Source: Castor canadensis (Eukaryota > Chordata > Mammalia > Rodentia > Castoridae). Taken from it: a DNA stretch of 64,000 nt. Shown here one piece after another: positions 22,433 to 33,107 of the stretch; within the stretch, counting starts at the first letter, position 1, and each line of letters opens with the position of its first letter. The notes beneath the pieces are model-generated. The model ran no database searches and was not told where the DNA came from. It saw only the letters and a list, made by a program, of their open reading frames with translations. Location: contig NC_133399.1 of assembly GCF_047511655.1 (NCBI RefSeq), positions 8,621,333 through 8,685,332 of the forward strand, given 5' to 3'. Made by a program: the position numbers and the translations under genes.

Positions 22433-22964
22433 AATATCTTCTGCATATGATCAAATGTGATGGTCCATAGGGGCCTGAGCAAACTTCTTTCCCCAAATTC
22501 AATTTCTCTCTAAGGTGATGGTCACAGAAACTGCCCGGAGGTCCCTGTGTTGGTCAACTTCCCATCTCTGTGACAGATTCCTGAAATAATCACCTTATAA
22601 AGAGGAAAGGTTTATTTTTGGCTCGTGGTTTCAGAGATCTCTGTCCATGGTTGCTTGGCCCTTTGCTTTGGGCCTGCGGCAGCACAGTACATCATGGTGG
22701 GAGCACATGGTACAGTAAATCTGTTCACCTCATGGTGGCCAGGAAGCAAAGAGGAAGAGAAAATCACTAGGGTCCCACTATGCCTCACCTCCAGATTCAC
22801 AGCACTTCTCAATAGAGCCACCCTGGTGACCAAGCTTTCAGCATCTGGATCTTTATGAGACTGTGATAGTCACCTTCACACCTCTATAACAAAATGCCTG
22901 AGATGATCACCTTAAAAAAAGGAAAGGTTTATTTTGGCTCAAGGTTTGGTCCATGGTTACTCCA

Positions 22965-23275
22965 TTTATGTAGGTCTTCTTTAATTTCTCTCACAAATAC
23001 AGTTGTTAGCATAGACATCTTTTATATTTCATTAATTCATTTGTAGGTATTTTGTGGGTTTTATGATGGTGTAGATTATGTTTAATTTTTTTCTTTTCTA
23101 TATATTTGTGGCTGACATAAGAAATTTTGTCTATAATTTCACCTTTTCTATATAAAACAATCCTGTCATCTGTGAATATTGGCAGTTTTTTTTTCTCCAC
23201 TCCCAACACTTTTATTTCTTCTTTGTGCATTATTGCACTGTGTAATATAATTTTGAATAGAAAAGGTCGTGGCTG
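22965..23275 (-). mobile_element. Old L1 fragment (antisense)
   Basis: TTTAATTTCTCTCACAAATA, CATTTGTAGGTATTTTGTGG and TCATCTGTGAATATTGGCAG are diverged antisense L1 ORF2 text. It is closely parallel to 24600-25130. Confidence 0.6.
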
Positions 23276-23374
23276 TGGGCTTTGGGGCCCATAGAGAGGC
23301 AGAACATCACAGTAGAAGTGCATTTTGGAGGAAACATGTTCAACTCATGGCATCTAAGAAGCATAGAGAGAGCG

Positions 23375-23560
23375 AGGAAGCTGAACGTCCGTGGCACACA
23401 CCTGTAATCCTAGCTACTGAGGAGGCAGAGATCTGGAGGATCGTGGTTTGAAGCCAGCCTGGGCAAATAGTTCATGAGACCCTATCTCAAAAAACCCTTC
23501 ACAAAAAAGGACTGGTGGAGTGGCTCAAGGTGTAGTCCCTGAGTTCAAATCCCAGAAGGA
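23375..23560 (+). repeat. Chimeric B1/ID-like SINE
   Basis: Forward; CACACCTGTAATCCTAGCTA, GCAAATAGTTCATGAGACCC and GGACTGGTGGAGTGGCTCAA, in that order. Confidence 0.9.
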
Positions 23561-23729
23561 GAGAGAGAGAGAGGAAGAAGCAGGGTGACACAATCCCCTT
23601 CAAGCCCATACCCCCAATGACCTAACTTCCTCTCCATAGGCCCCACCTCTTAAAAGCTCAGTCACCTCCCAATGGCACCACAGGCTGGTGACCTACCTTT
23701 AACACATGGGTCTTTGGGGGGCTTTTAAG

Positions 23730-24155
23730 ATCCAAGTCAAGTAAATTGCATTAATCTTTTCAAATATTTAAATATTGACCTGTTGAATGCTGAGTTTGTG
23801 TATAGGTTTTGTGAACATACCAGTACATTTCTGTGGAATATACCTGAGAATAGGTGGGTTGGATCAGAGTTTGTGAATTTTGAGTTTTAATAGATACCAC
23901 TGAGCTGTTTCTCAAAGGGATGGTAGCAACTTACACCCCAGATTTTAGTGTGTGAGTCACACAGATACCCCACGTCTTCCTCTAAATGTGATATTTTTCT
24001 GCCTTTTCATTTTTGCCATTTTAAGTGGATGTGTTTTGTGTACACCATGTGGTTTTAATTTGGACTTCCTGTTGTTTCCTGAAGTTGAATACCTTTTACT
24101 ATGTTTCTTTGCTATTTTAGTATCTTCTTGTATAAAGTACCTATTGAAGTTTTGA
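23730..24155 (-). mobile_element. Old L1-like fragment (antisense)
   Basis: AT-rich text with AAATATTTAAATATTGACCT and GTTTTAATTTGGACTTCCTG; similar to fragments at 25755-25800. The assignment is weak. Confidence 0.4.
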
Positions 24156-24159
24156 GGGT

Positions 24160-24485
24160 TTTTTTTTTTTTTGCAGTACTGGGGTTTGAATTCAGGGTCT
24201 TGTACTTGCTAGGCTGGTGCTCTAACACTGAGCCATTCCACCAGCCCACTTTGGTTATTGTGGAGATGGGATCTCATGAACTATTTGCCCAGGCTGGCAA
24301 ATGATATGAAAGAGTTCTGTGTTTTCTCATACAGGTGTCAGTTATTTGGGTTTGGGTTTTGGTTTTGGTTTTGGTTTGAACCAGGGCCTTACAATGCAGC
24401 CCAGGCTAAGCTTGAACTCCCAGTCCTCCTGCCTTGGACTCCTGAGTGCTGGAATGACAGCCATCTGTCACCATGTCCAGCTTGA
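24160..24485 (-). repeat. ID-like plus B1-like SINEs
   Basis: 24160-24297 is a reverse chimeric SINE (GGGGTTTGAATTCAGGGTC). 24340-24485 is a reverse B1 (GCAGCCCAGGCTAAGCTTGA) preceded by a (GGTTTT)n tract. Confidence 0.8.
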
Positions 24486-24594
24486 AATCGCCGGTTTTGT
24501 AAAAACCCTGCAATTACGATTGCTCTGAATCAACAGATGAACTTAAGGAAGCTTAAGATCTGTATAATATTATACTCTCCAGTCTATAAGCATG

Positions 24595-25130
24595 GTCTAT
24601 CACTCCATTTATGTAGGCCTTTAATTTCCCTCAAAAATAGAGCTTTTTAAGCCAGGCACAGGTGGCTCATGCCTGTAATCCCAGCTACTCAGGAGGCAGA
24701 GATCAGGAGGATCAAGGTTCAAAGCCAGCCCAGGTAAATAGTTTGCGAGACCTGATCTCAAAAAACCCTTCACAAAAAAAGGGCTGGTGGAGTGGCTCAG
24801 GGTATAGGGCCTGAGTTCAAACCCCAATACCACACACACACACACACAAAAAAAATAGAGCATTTTAGCATAAACATCTTTTACATCTTTCCTTGGATTC
24901 ATTTGTAGGTAGTTTGTGGGTTTTATGGTGTTGTAGATTATATGTATTTAAATTTTTTCCTTTTCTTTGTATTTGTGGCTGGTATGAAAAATTTTATCCA
25001 TAGATAATTTAACCTTTTCTCTATAAACCAGTTCTGTCACCTGTGAATATTGACAGCTTTATTTCTCCCTTTCCTATACTTTTATTTCTTCAATACTATT
25101 TCATAGTATGGTTATGAAGAGAAGGTATCA
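24595..25130 (-). mobile_element. Old L1 ORF2 fragment (antisense) split by a SINE
   Basis: L1 text at 24600-24648 resumes at 24855 (the word 'atagagc' is repeated on both sides, a likely target duplication) around a forward chimeric SINE at 24650-24850 with a (CA)n tail. Confidence 0.6.
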
Positions 25131-25145
25131 TGACAGGCATTCTTT

Positions 25146-25373
25146 CTTTTTTTTTTTTTTGGTACAACGGGGATTTGAACTTAGGGCTCTGCACTTGCAA
25201 AGCAGGCTCTCTACTGCTTGAGCCACTCCTCCAGTCCATTTTGCTCTGGTTATTTTGAAGATGGGGCCTTTTAAACTATTCGCCCTGGCTGGCCTCAAAC
25301 CTTAACCCTCCCAATCTCAGCCTCCCAAGTAGCTGGGATTACAGGGAGAAAACACTGTAACACCCAGCTATGA
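25146..25373 (-). repeat. Chimeric B1/ID-like SINE
   Basis: Reverse; GGGGATTTGAACTTAGGGCT, then CTACTGCTTGAGCCACTCC and AGCTGGGATTACAGGGAG. Confidence 0.85.
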
Positions 25374-25419
25374 CACCATTCTTGTCTCCTCTGTCCCCTT
25401 CTTTCAAAGAATAAGCTGT

Positions 25420-25860
25420 CAGCAACTCACCATTAAATATGCTGGCTGCTAAGCATTGGTTACAGTTTCTTATTGTTAGAGTACATAATCTTCCTTTGCT
25501 CTGTTACATGGTGAATTACATCGATGGTTTTGGAGTGATAACAGATTTCTGGGATAAGTTGCACTGGGCTTTGTGCACTGATGTTTCCCTTAGAAGTTTC
25601 TCATTCCGTCCGTATTTTCATATGGATTTGTATGAGTTTCTTTTTAATGTCTGTTGGATCTGTGTTAATGTACCGTTTTTCATCCCTGGTATTGATCAGT
25701 CATACAGTCTCCATTTTCATTCATGTCTTTCTCCAGGTGTATGTGAATTGTGTTAATATTTTCAAATATTTATATAGACTTGCTGAATGTTACTGACTTT
25801 TGCAAATTCATCTGATATTTCATCAAATTTCTAATACTCATTTTCCCCTTCCAAAGATCT
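25420..25860 (-). mobile_element. Old L1 fragment (antisense)
   Basis: AT-rich antisense L1-type text (GGTTACAGTTTCTTATTGTT, TCATCCCTGGTATTGATCAG), open in places but without a recognisable ORF2 motif. Confidence 0.4.
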
Positions 25861-26062
25861 CTGCTTCTCTCCTGCTTCTAGGTGGGCACGCTACCAAAAA
25901 GAAACCTGCTGTCCTCGAGCTCATGTCTCTCGCACTTGCTGGTCAGTATCCACTTCATAGCCATGGAGCTCTGGCTCCCTCCTACCCCGACCACTGTGGG
26001 GCTTTGCATCTTGAAGGAGACTCAGTTCACCACTCAGACTGGTATCAATAAGAGATTTATCC

Positions 26063-26152
26063 TTTTTTTTTTTGGTAGCACTGGGGTTTGAACTCAGAGT
26101 CTCACGCTTGCCAGGCAGGCACACTTACCACTTGAGCCACTCCACCAGCCCA
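26063..26152 (-). repeat. ID-like SINE half
   Basis: Reverse; GGTAGCACTGGGGTTTGAAC, ACCACTTGAGCCACTCCACC, and a T-run where the A-tail was. Confidence 0.85.
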
Positions 26153-26247
26153 AGAGACTTAATCCTTTCTGACTCTGGATAACATCTCCACTTTGTGCAA
26201 CCTCACCTTGACCAATAAGAGTTTTGCTCCTTAATGAATGTGAGTTA

Positions 26248-27275
26248 TCTACAAGGAAAACTATAACCTTCTGAAGAAAGAGATTGAGGAAGACTATAGA
26301 AAGTGGAGAGATCCCCCATGCATTTCCTTTATTGCTAGAGATGGTGAGCATTTTTTCATGTGGTTTTTGGCCATTTGAATTTCTTCTTTTGAGAAAGTTC
26401 TGTTTAGTTTACTTGCCCATTTCTTTATTGGTTCATTAGTTTTGGAAGAATTTTGTTTTTTAAGTCCTCTATATATTCTGGTTATCAGTCCTTTGTCTGA
26501 TGTGTAGCTGGCAAATATTTTCTCCCACTGTGGGTGTTCTCTTCAGTTTAGAGACCATTTCTTTTGTTGAGCTGAAGCTTTTTAGTTTTATGAAGTCCCA
26601 TTTATCTATGCTATCTCTTAGTTGCTATGCTGCTGGGGTTCCATTGAGAAAGTTCTTACCTAACCTACTAATTCCAGAGTATTTCCTACTCTTTCCTGTA
26701 TCAACTTTAGAGTTTGGGGTCAGATATTAAGAGCCTTGATCCATTTTGAGTTAATACTGGTATAGGGTGATAAACATGGATCTAGTTTCAGTTTTTTGCA
26801 GACTGCTAACCAGTTTTCCCAGCAGTTTTTGTTGAAGAGTCTGCTATTTCTCCATCGTATATTTTTAGCTCCTTTGTCAAAGACAAGTTGGTTATAGTTT
26901 TGTGTCTTCATATCTGGGTCCTCTATTCTGTTCCACTGGTCTTCATGTCTGTTTTTGTGTCAGTACCATGCTGTTTTTATTGTTACTGCTTTGTAATATA
27001 GTTTGAAGTCGGGTATCGTGATAACTACAGCATTGTTCTTTTGACTGAGTATTGCCTTGGCTATTCGTGGCCTCTTGTGTTTCCATATAAATTTAGCGGT
27101 AGGTTTTTCAATCTCTTTGATGAATGCCATTGGGATTTTGATGGGAATTGCATTAAACATGTAGATTACCTTTGGGAGTATAGACATTTTTACTATGTTG
27201 ATTCTACCAATCCATGAGCATGGGAGATCTCTCCACTTTCTATAGTCTTCCTCAATCTCTTTCTTCAGAAAACAA
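26248..27275 (-). mobile_element. L1 ORF2 3' fragment with an inverted repeat at its 3' side
   Basis: From 27270 down to about 26330 the minus strand reads the C-terminal part of L1 ORF2, for example [16 protein letters not shown] near 27180 and [15 protein letters not shown] near 26800, with stops between. At 26248-26320 an L1 piece lies in the opposite orientation and repeats, inverted, the text at 27224-27268 (GAGATTGAGGAAGACTATAG). It is non-functional. The better conservation suggests it is younger than the neighbouring L1 pieces. Confidence 0.85.
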
Positions 27276-27869
27276 AAACAAAAAAACCCGACAGCCATTT
27301 CCACAACCCCTTGGGCTTCATCTTCCCCACCTCTCCTTGTCAACATCCCTTCCTCCACCATGATCCCCAACTGCCAGCCATCATCCAGAAGGGAGCAACA
27401 CAATGACAGGTGCACGCTGTCACCGGCATATTGTGGTGGCTTTAGCTGGGATGGACACTGGTCCTTGACTGGTTTATTTGAGGTCGTTGTTCTGCCTGCC
27501 TTTATGACCTGACAGTCTTGCTTCTCTGAGCCCAGCTGCCCCTTTGTTTTGGTTCATTATTACTGTGATCGCACTACCTCATCACCAGATCTTAGCCTAG
27601 ACATCATCATGTGCACAGTGTGACCCTTCCCATCTCACCAGAGTCCGCATGAGTACCAACGCCTTCAGGGTTTACTGCTTCCCCTGGAGTCTGTGAGTTC
27701 AGGAAACACCATACAAAATGAGCAAGAAGGGAATAACTCTAAAGTAGGTAGAAGAGAGAGCCTTGGCTGTTCCTTGGCTGTATCTCGAACATCACTATTT
27801 CGTTATTCAAATCTCTTCAAAAGAGATTTTCTGGACCAGGCATGGTGACTCATGACTGTAATCCCAGCC

Positions 27870-28015
27870 CATTAAGTTATGAATTCATCAATGGACTGAT
27901 TCATTGATCAGGTCAGAACCTTCATGATTCAGTCACTGCTGAACACTGCTGCATTGGGGAGCAAGCCTTCCACATATGTGAGCTTTTGGGGAACACTGCA
28001 GATCTAAACCATAGA
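27870..28015 (-). repeat. MaLR LTR end fragment
   Basis: GAATTCATCAATGGACTGAT, GATCAGGTCAGAACCTTCAT and GAGCTTTTGGGGAACACTGC repeat the end of the 10.3-kb element. Confidence 0.55.
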
Positions 28016-28024
28016 AGATACATC

Positions 28025-28092
28025 TAGATGATAGATAGACAGACAGATAGATAGATAGGATGGATAGAGAGAGATTCATTCATTCATTCATT
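28025..28092. repeat. (GATA)n and (ATTC)n microsatellite
   Basis: GATAGATAGACAGACAGATA followed by CATTCATTCATTCATT. Confidence 0.9.
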
Positions 28093-28170
28093 TGTGGTAC
28101 TGGGGATCAAACCCAGGGCCTTGCACATGCTAGGCAAGGGTTCTACCACTGAGCTACACCTCCAGTCCTC
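28093..28170 (-). repeat. ID-like SINE
   Basis: Reverse; GTACTGGGGATCAAACCCAG, CTACCACTGAGCTACACCTC. Confidence 0.8.
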
Positions 28171-28419
28171 AGAAATGATACCTTTGTGCATGTCTGTCCA
28201 TGCTTTTAAAAAAAAGATTTCTCACACACCCTTCTCTCACAAAAGGACAAATGAGGACTTGCATGGTCCAACACAGTTGTTTCAGTGTTTGAATTCTCTA
28301 GAAAGTTCAACATCCAGCACAGCGCTCCTTGTCATCCTCGCGTTGGGAGTTGGAAACTTTTCCACAATCTGCTGGGGATAATTACAGCCTCAAGGGTCCA
28401 GTTCCTATGGCTGTTAATT

Positions 28420-28742
28420 TTCTGTGTGAGGGGAAAGAGAAGATGAAAAGTTTTGTGATGTGACAGCATTCACGTGGGATCCTTGTCCTTAGAGAAATTC
28501 TTTAATGCCTCAATGGACCAAGGCAAGATTCATTAACTAGTCTTGCTGGTTTCTGAAGAGGTTTTATCCCAGAGACGTCCTGGAGAAAAGAGACTCCAGG
28601 TATGCACAAACCTTGAAAGGTAGGGGTCAGCGCCAGGAGCTGTACTGCTTGGGAGACTTCATGGGGTCTGGGTACAATTAGAAAGGAGACATTGATGACA
28701 GCAAAGAATTTTTAAACACTTTAATGTAGAGTGAAAAGTAAT
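28420..28742 (-). repeat. Possible LTR, related to window start
   Basis: Shares the AAAGAATTTTTAAA block and its left flank with 525-590. Family unknown. Confidence 0.3.
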
Positions 28743-28743
28743 G

Positions 28744-29252
28744 GAAAGCTGGGTGTGGTGGTGCACACTTATAATCCCAGCACTCAGAAATCTTAGGCAG
28801 GACAATTGAGAGTTCAAGCTTAATGTGGGCTGCCATAGCGAATTCAGGTTCAGCCTAGGCTGTGTAGTGAGACCCTGGCTTTGAAAAGAAAAAAAAAAGT
28901 CCAAGGATCTGTTGGGTTTCTGTTTTCACGATGATGGGAGCTTGGGGATGGACAGATATTTGAAGGAAGAAAAACTGAATATGCCTCAGCACTGCTGCGA
29001 GCCTGAACCAGACCCTCAGGAAGGGCAGCTATTTTTTTTTAAATAGGATGGGGCTTTGAATTCAGGACTTTGTACTTACAAAGCAAGTGCTGTCCTGCTT
29101 GAGCCACACCTCCAGTCCATCTTGTTCTGGTAATTTTGATTAGATGGGGTGTCGAGAACTATTTGCCTGAGCTGGCCTTGAAATGCGATCCTCCCCATCT
29201 CAGCCTCCCAAGTAACTGGGATTAGCAGTGTGAGCTACCAGCTCCTGGTGAA
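28744..29252. repeat. B1 (+) and chimeric SINE (-)
   Basis: Forward B1 at 28744-28897 (GCTGGGTGTGGTGGTGCAC) and a reverse chimeric SINE at 29030-29252 (TTTGAATTCAGGACTTTGTA). Confidence 0.8.
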
Positions 29253-29749
29253 GGGTAATCTGCCCTTGACATGCCACAGAAGCTGCTGAGCTAGGTAGAA
29301 TAGCTCTCTTGACTATTGCTGGGCAATCAGACCTGGCAAACCCCAGGGATGTCTTCAGCCCCCCCACCTTCTGGGGACAGTTTAGCACAAGAATACCCTG
29401 AAGCAGGTTTCAGAGATCAGAACAGGTAACTGTGGAGAGATGGGTGCAAAGAGTCAAACATGAGCTCAACCTGACAGAGCATACACATGACTTGGCATAG
29501 GTCTGTTTGTCGCCTTAGACACTTTGACACCCTAGGTATTTCCCTCATTGATTTTACTCACTCAGCAGAGGCTCGCAAAGAGTGTACTGTGTCCATGGTG
29601 CTTTGTGGTCAAATGGACCAAAAAAAAAGGGAAGCGCTTTGTGAACGATCCGCCCATGGAAGCCACTGCAAAAGGCAGGGCTGTCATGTGAGTTATGAGC
29701 TGGGGACACTTTCACCTCTGTGGACCCCTCCCTCCAAACTGGTGCACGA

Positions 29750-30028
29750 TGACACGCGCAGAAACTTCAGGTGCTCAGGGTTCTTGAGCCCGCTCTGAGA
29801 ATGAAAGCACAGGTGGACTCCAGCAGCAGAGATCGGAAAGATTTTATTTGTAGAGAAGAGAAAGACTGCATGGTGGGGCACGCAGGGGAACCCGGAAACC
29901 AGTGGGTTATGGTGGGGAGTGGGTTTATAGCCTTTTTTGGCATTGCCTGAGGGCAGAGATGCCTTTCAGATGCACAGGGCATTTCCTGGGGAGAAGTGTC
30001 TCCTTGACCTCCCTCAGTCTGTCCTTCA
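29750..30028 (-). repeat. 3' LTR of the provirus
   Basis: 279 bp, TG...CA on either strand. On the minus strand U3 starts TGAAGGACAG; a TATAAA lies near 29930 (from GTTTATAG) and an AATAAA near 29840 (from TTTTATTTG). It is bounded on the right by the polypurine tract. Confidence 0.88.
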
Positions 30029-30043
30029 AGTCCCCCCTCTCAG
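30029..30043 (-). other. Polypurine tract of the provirus
   Basis: Minus-strand AGAGGGGGGACT sits immediately before the LTR start TGAAGG. This is the plus-strand primer site and fixes the LTR border. Confidence 0.85.
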
Positions 30044-30138
30044 TGACCGCCCTAACTGCTGCTAGGAATAGGGATGACAAAGTCTGTTCAGTAACTGCTT
30101 CCTGCTGACAGGGCGATGAAGAGTCCCGCAGCATCAGG

Positions 30139-30770
30139 GCTGACTACAAGAGGGGTTGTCAAGGGGACCACAGTAGTAGGTCGTTTTCATCTCCACCAGA
30201 GGCATTTGTAGTTTAATGGATTCTAGGCAAGAAGAAACAAACTTGACAAGTAAGTTTAAAATGCAAGGCCCAAACACAAGCAAGAGAATAATGGCACTAT
30301 AAGCCCCAGAAAGGGTAGGAACCAAGTCTTGGAGGGGAGCCAGGATTTTATTTGTTCCCCTACCTGAGTAGAAACCTGGGTTTCAAGAGATTGCTCCTGA
30401 GGCACTTAGCCTGTTGGAGAATGTAATCTGCATGTTCCTCTACAATGCCTGAAGTGTTTATATATGTGCAACAGGAAGTATTGGTGATGACACATACCAC
30501 CCCCCCTTGTTTAGCCAAAAGAAAATCTAGGGCCAGGCGGTGGTCCATTACCATACAGGCAAGGGACAACAAAGACCTTTGCATGTCCTTAATGGCAAGG
30601 CCTACCTGGTCTGAGATGTCCTCTACCACTTTGCTTAGGTTTTTTGCAGTTACATGATTGGCAATGACCCCATAGCTGATTCCAGCAAGGGCTGCAACTA
30701 ATGTTGTTATCCCTAAAACTATTAAAGTAACCTCTCTTATATCTATGGGAAGTTGTTCCTGTTGTAGTTA
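30139..30770 (-). pseudogene. env: Env transmembrane subunit remnant of the provirus
   Basis: The remnant begins at the deletion junction near 30770 and lacks all of the surface subunit and the cleavage site. Present are a hydrophobic N-terminal stretch, a heptad-repeat helix, the conserved CX6CC pattern (about 30468-30494) of gammaretroviral TM proteins, and, after a frame change near 30340-30360, a hydrophobic membrane anchor and cytoplasmic tail ending close to 30139. Without the surface subunit and a continuous frame it cannot act as a viral glycoprotein. Whether the 89-codon open part is ever translated is unknown. Confidence 0.85.
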
Positions 30771-32420
30771 GCATTTCTCTTTTCTTCCAAATGGCTGCAT
30801 GAGCATGCAGGATCAGGAAGGCATACTTAGAATCTGTATAGATATTGACTCTGTTCTTTTGACAGTCTTAGGGCTTCTGTTAGGGCCACTAATTCTGCCA
30901 ATTGAGCACTTGTAGTAGGAGGAAGAGGACCTGATTTGAGGATGCCAAATTCTGTCACAACTGCAAACCCTGCATGTCTGACACCATTCTTGACAAAGGA
31001 ACTGCCATCAGTGTATAATTCTAGATCTGGGTTTTTTAAGGGCTCATCAGTTAAGTCAGGTCGGGCAGCATAATTTTTCATAAGTACCTCCTCAGGATTT
31101 CCCTCTGTCTCTGGTAAAAGGGATGCAGGATTTAGGCTCTGACAGGTTCTTAAAGTTATTTCTGTTCCTCCCAGAAGCTGGGCCTGGTATTTAAGTAGAC
31201 GGCTGTCAGATAGCCAAAGTTCTCCTTGAGTTTAAAATTGACCCTAGGTTGTGTGGGGTATAAACCGTTAGGGGGCGGTTTAGGATAAGTTTCTGAGCTT
31301 CAGGCAGTAGAAGGCTTGCTGTGGCCATTGCTCTGAGGTATCCTGGCCATCCCTTGGCTACCTGATCTGACTCTTTGCTTAAGTAGCCTACTGGCTGGGG
31401 AGTGATGCCCTGAAGCTGAGTCACCACGCCCAAGGCCAGTCCTCCCTTTTCATAGACATATAATTGAAACTTGTCTTGTACTGGGAGACCCAGGGTGGGA
31501 GCTTTCATAAGAGCCTTCTTTAACCTGTGGAATGGATTTTCTGACTTGTCATCCCATTCAATAAAGGGCTGGGGATCCTTCTGTGCTTCCTTAAGGATTT
31601 GATATAAAGGCCTGGCTAGGTCTGCATATCCCAGGATCCAAATTCTAAAGTATCCTATGACCCCCCAAAAGGCCCTCAATTGCTTTAGAGTTCTAGGTAG
31701 AGGAAATGTCAGGATTGGACAGATTCTGTCTTCTTCTAGAGACCTCATTTCTTTCCCCAGGACAAGACCTAAATATGTAACCCTAGACTGACACAATTGG
31801 GCTTTTTCTTTAGAGATCTTATAACCTCTGTCTGCTAAGAAGTTTAGTAAGGACTCAGTGGCTCGTGAAATAACAGGCTCATTTGGTCCACAGAGCAGGA
31901 GGTCATCTACATATTGTAGCAGAGTAGCTTGTGGGTATTGCCATTCTGCCAAGTCTTGGGTTAGAGCTAACCCAAAGAGGTGGGGGCTGTCTCTGAATCC
32001 TTGGGGGAGGACAGTCCAAGTGACCTGTCCAGTCTTTCTTGTGGGGTCCTCAAAGGAAAGATAGGTTGACTTTTAGGGTGTAAGGAAATGCAAAAGAAGG
32101 CATCTTTTAAATCCAGGACAGAGTAGTAAGTAGTACCCGCAGGTATTTGGGCTAAAAGCAATAGGGATTTGGAACTACAGCATGGAGAGGCACTACTGCT
32201 TCGTTGATCAGGCGGAGGTCCTGGAGTAGCCTCCATTTGTTAGGTCCCCTCCTGACACTGAGAATAGGAGTATTATATGGGCTGGAGCATTCTATTAGCA
32301 GTCCCTGTCTCTTTAAGTCTTTGATTATGGGAATTAGCCCCTCCTTATCTTCTGGCTTTAAAGCATATTGTTTTTGATGGGGAAACCAGGAGGGTTGTTG
32401 AGATGAATTAGGACTGGGGC
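30771..32420 (-). pseudogene. pol: Pol remnant: reverse transcriptase and RNase H, integrase deleted
   Basis: RT fingers/palm text lies at 32152-32420 and 31967-32236, including the first catalytic Asp in an LDLKDA context. The YVDD catalytic pair is at about 31902-31913, in a 248-codon open stretch (31206-31952) running through thumb and connection. RNase H follows with TDGSS (Asp near 31009) and a downstream TDSKYAF Asp out of frame. At least three frame changes separate these pieces. The sequence then leaves RNase H near 30775 and enters env; integrase is absent. It is non-functional. Confidence 0.9.
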
Positions 32421-32828
32421 AGCTGTTCGTGCCCATCCCACAGTGTGTCCATCCTTCCACACCGTGGGGTCTACTTGTTCCTCTATTAGGGGCAAGCAAA
32501 AGTATTCTCCTGGGGGTAAAAGTAGCTGTACCCCCAATTTGGATAGAAAGTTTCGCCCTAGCATAGGAGTAGGGGTTTCTGGGACAACTAAAAAGGAGTG
32601 ACAGAAATGGAAATCTCCCCAGGAGCAGGCTAAAGGCTGAGTGAAATAACGCTCTAGAGGCTGGCCTGATATGCCTCGAACAGTAATTTTCTTGGAGGAC
32701 CTGGGTCCAGGAGAGAAAGGAATAGCTGAGATGCTGGCTCCAGTATCGATAAGGAGGCTGACCTTGTGCTTAATTTGGGGCTCTTCTGCTTTTACAGTGG
32801 TAACAGAAGACTGTATGGGAGGCCCCAA
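32421..32828 (-). pseudogene. pro: Retroviral protease remnant
   Basis: An aspartyl protease with active-site LIDTGAS at about 32730-32756 and a GR-containing C-terminal part. It is open across the domain, but out of frame with the nucleocapsid text upstream and with RT downstream, so the polyprotein is broken on both sides. Confidence 0.85.
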
Positions 32829-32829
32829 G

Positions 32830-33107
32830 ACCCGTCATTTGCGTGGGAGGCTCTGGCCTCGGTTCCCCTGGGAACCGGGGACAGTGTGCCTTCCAGTGTT
32901 TTCCCTGACAAATGAGGCAGGGTCCCAGAGGTAGCTTTCTCCGGGGGCACTCCCTCCTAAAATGGCCAGCCTGTCCACATTGAAAGCATGTCCTCAGGTT
33001 TGGACTTCGCCCCAGGACAGCCACTGAGCGCTGTGATCAGAGCCTCCTGCCGCTTATCCTTTCTCTTTTCCCTTTCCAGGTCCTTCCTTTCTTTTTCTAA
33101 GTCCCTG
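32830..33107 (-). pseudogene. gag: Nucleocapsid part of Gag, frameshifted
   Basis: A CX2CX4HX4C zinc knuckle at about 32947-32988 is followed by a second Cys/His cluster of variant spacing (CX2CX3HX4C). A Lys/Glu/Arg-rich helix precedes it in a different frame. It is separated from the main Gag frame by a 31-bp tandem duplication and a further indel near 33000-33024. Confidence 0.85.

Larger units (their letters stand above)
22537..23720 (-). repeat. MaLR-type LTR pieces interrupted by L1 and SINE
   Basis: 22537-22850 and 22865-22960 both carry AAAGGTTTATTTT GGCTC text of the 10.3-kb LTR. 23275-23370 and 23570-23720 continue such an LTR after insertions. The order suggests a broken tandem of two LTR copies. 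Confidence 0.5.

Noticed and set aside
26960-27415. 151-codon frame as a host gene
   Set aside because: It is L1 ORF2 C-terminal text, truncated and followed by stops.
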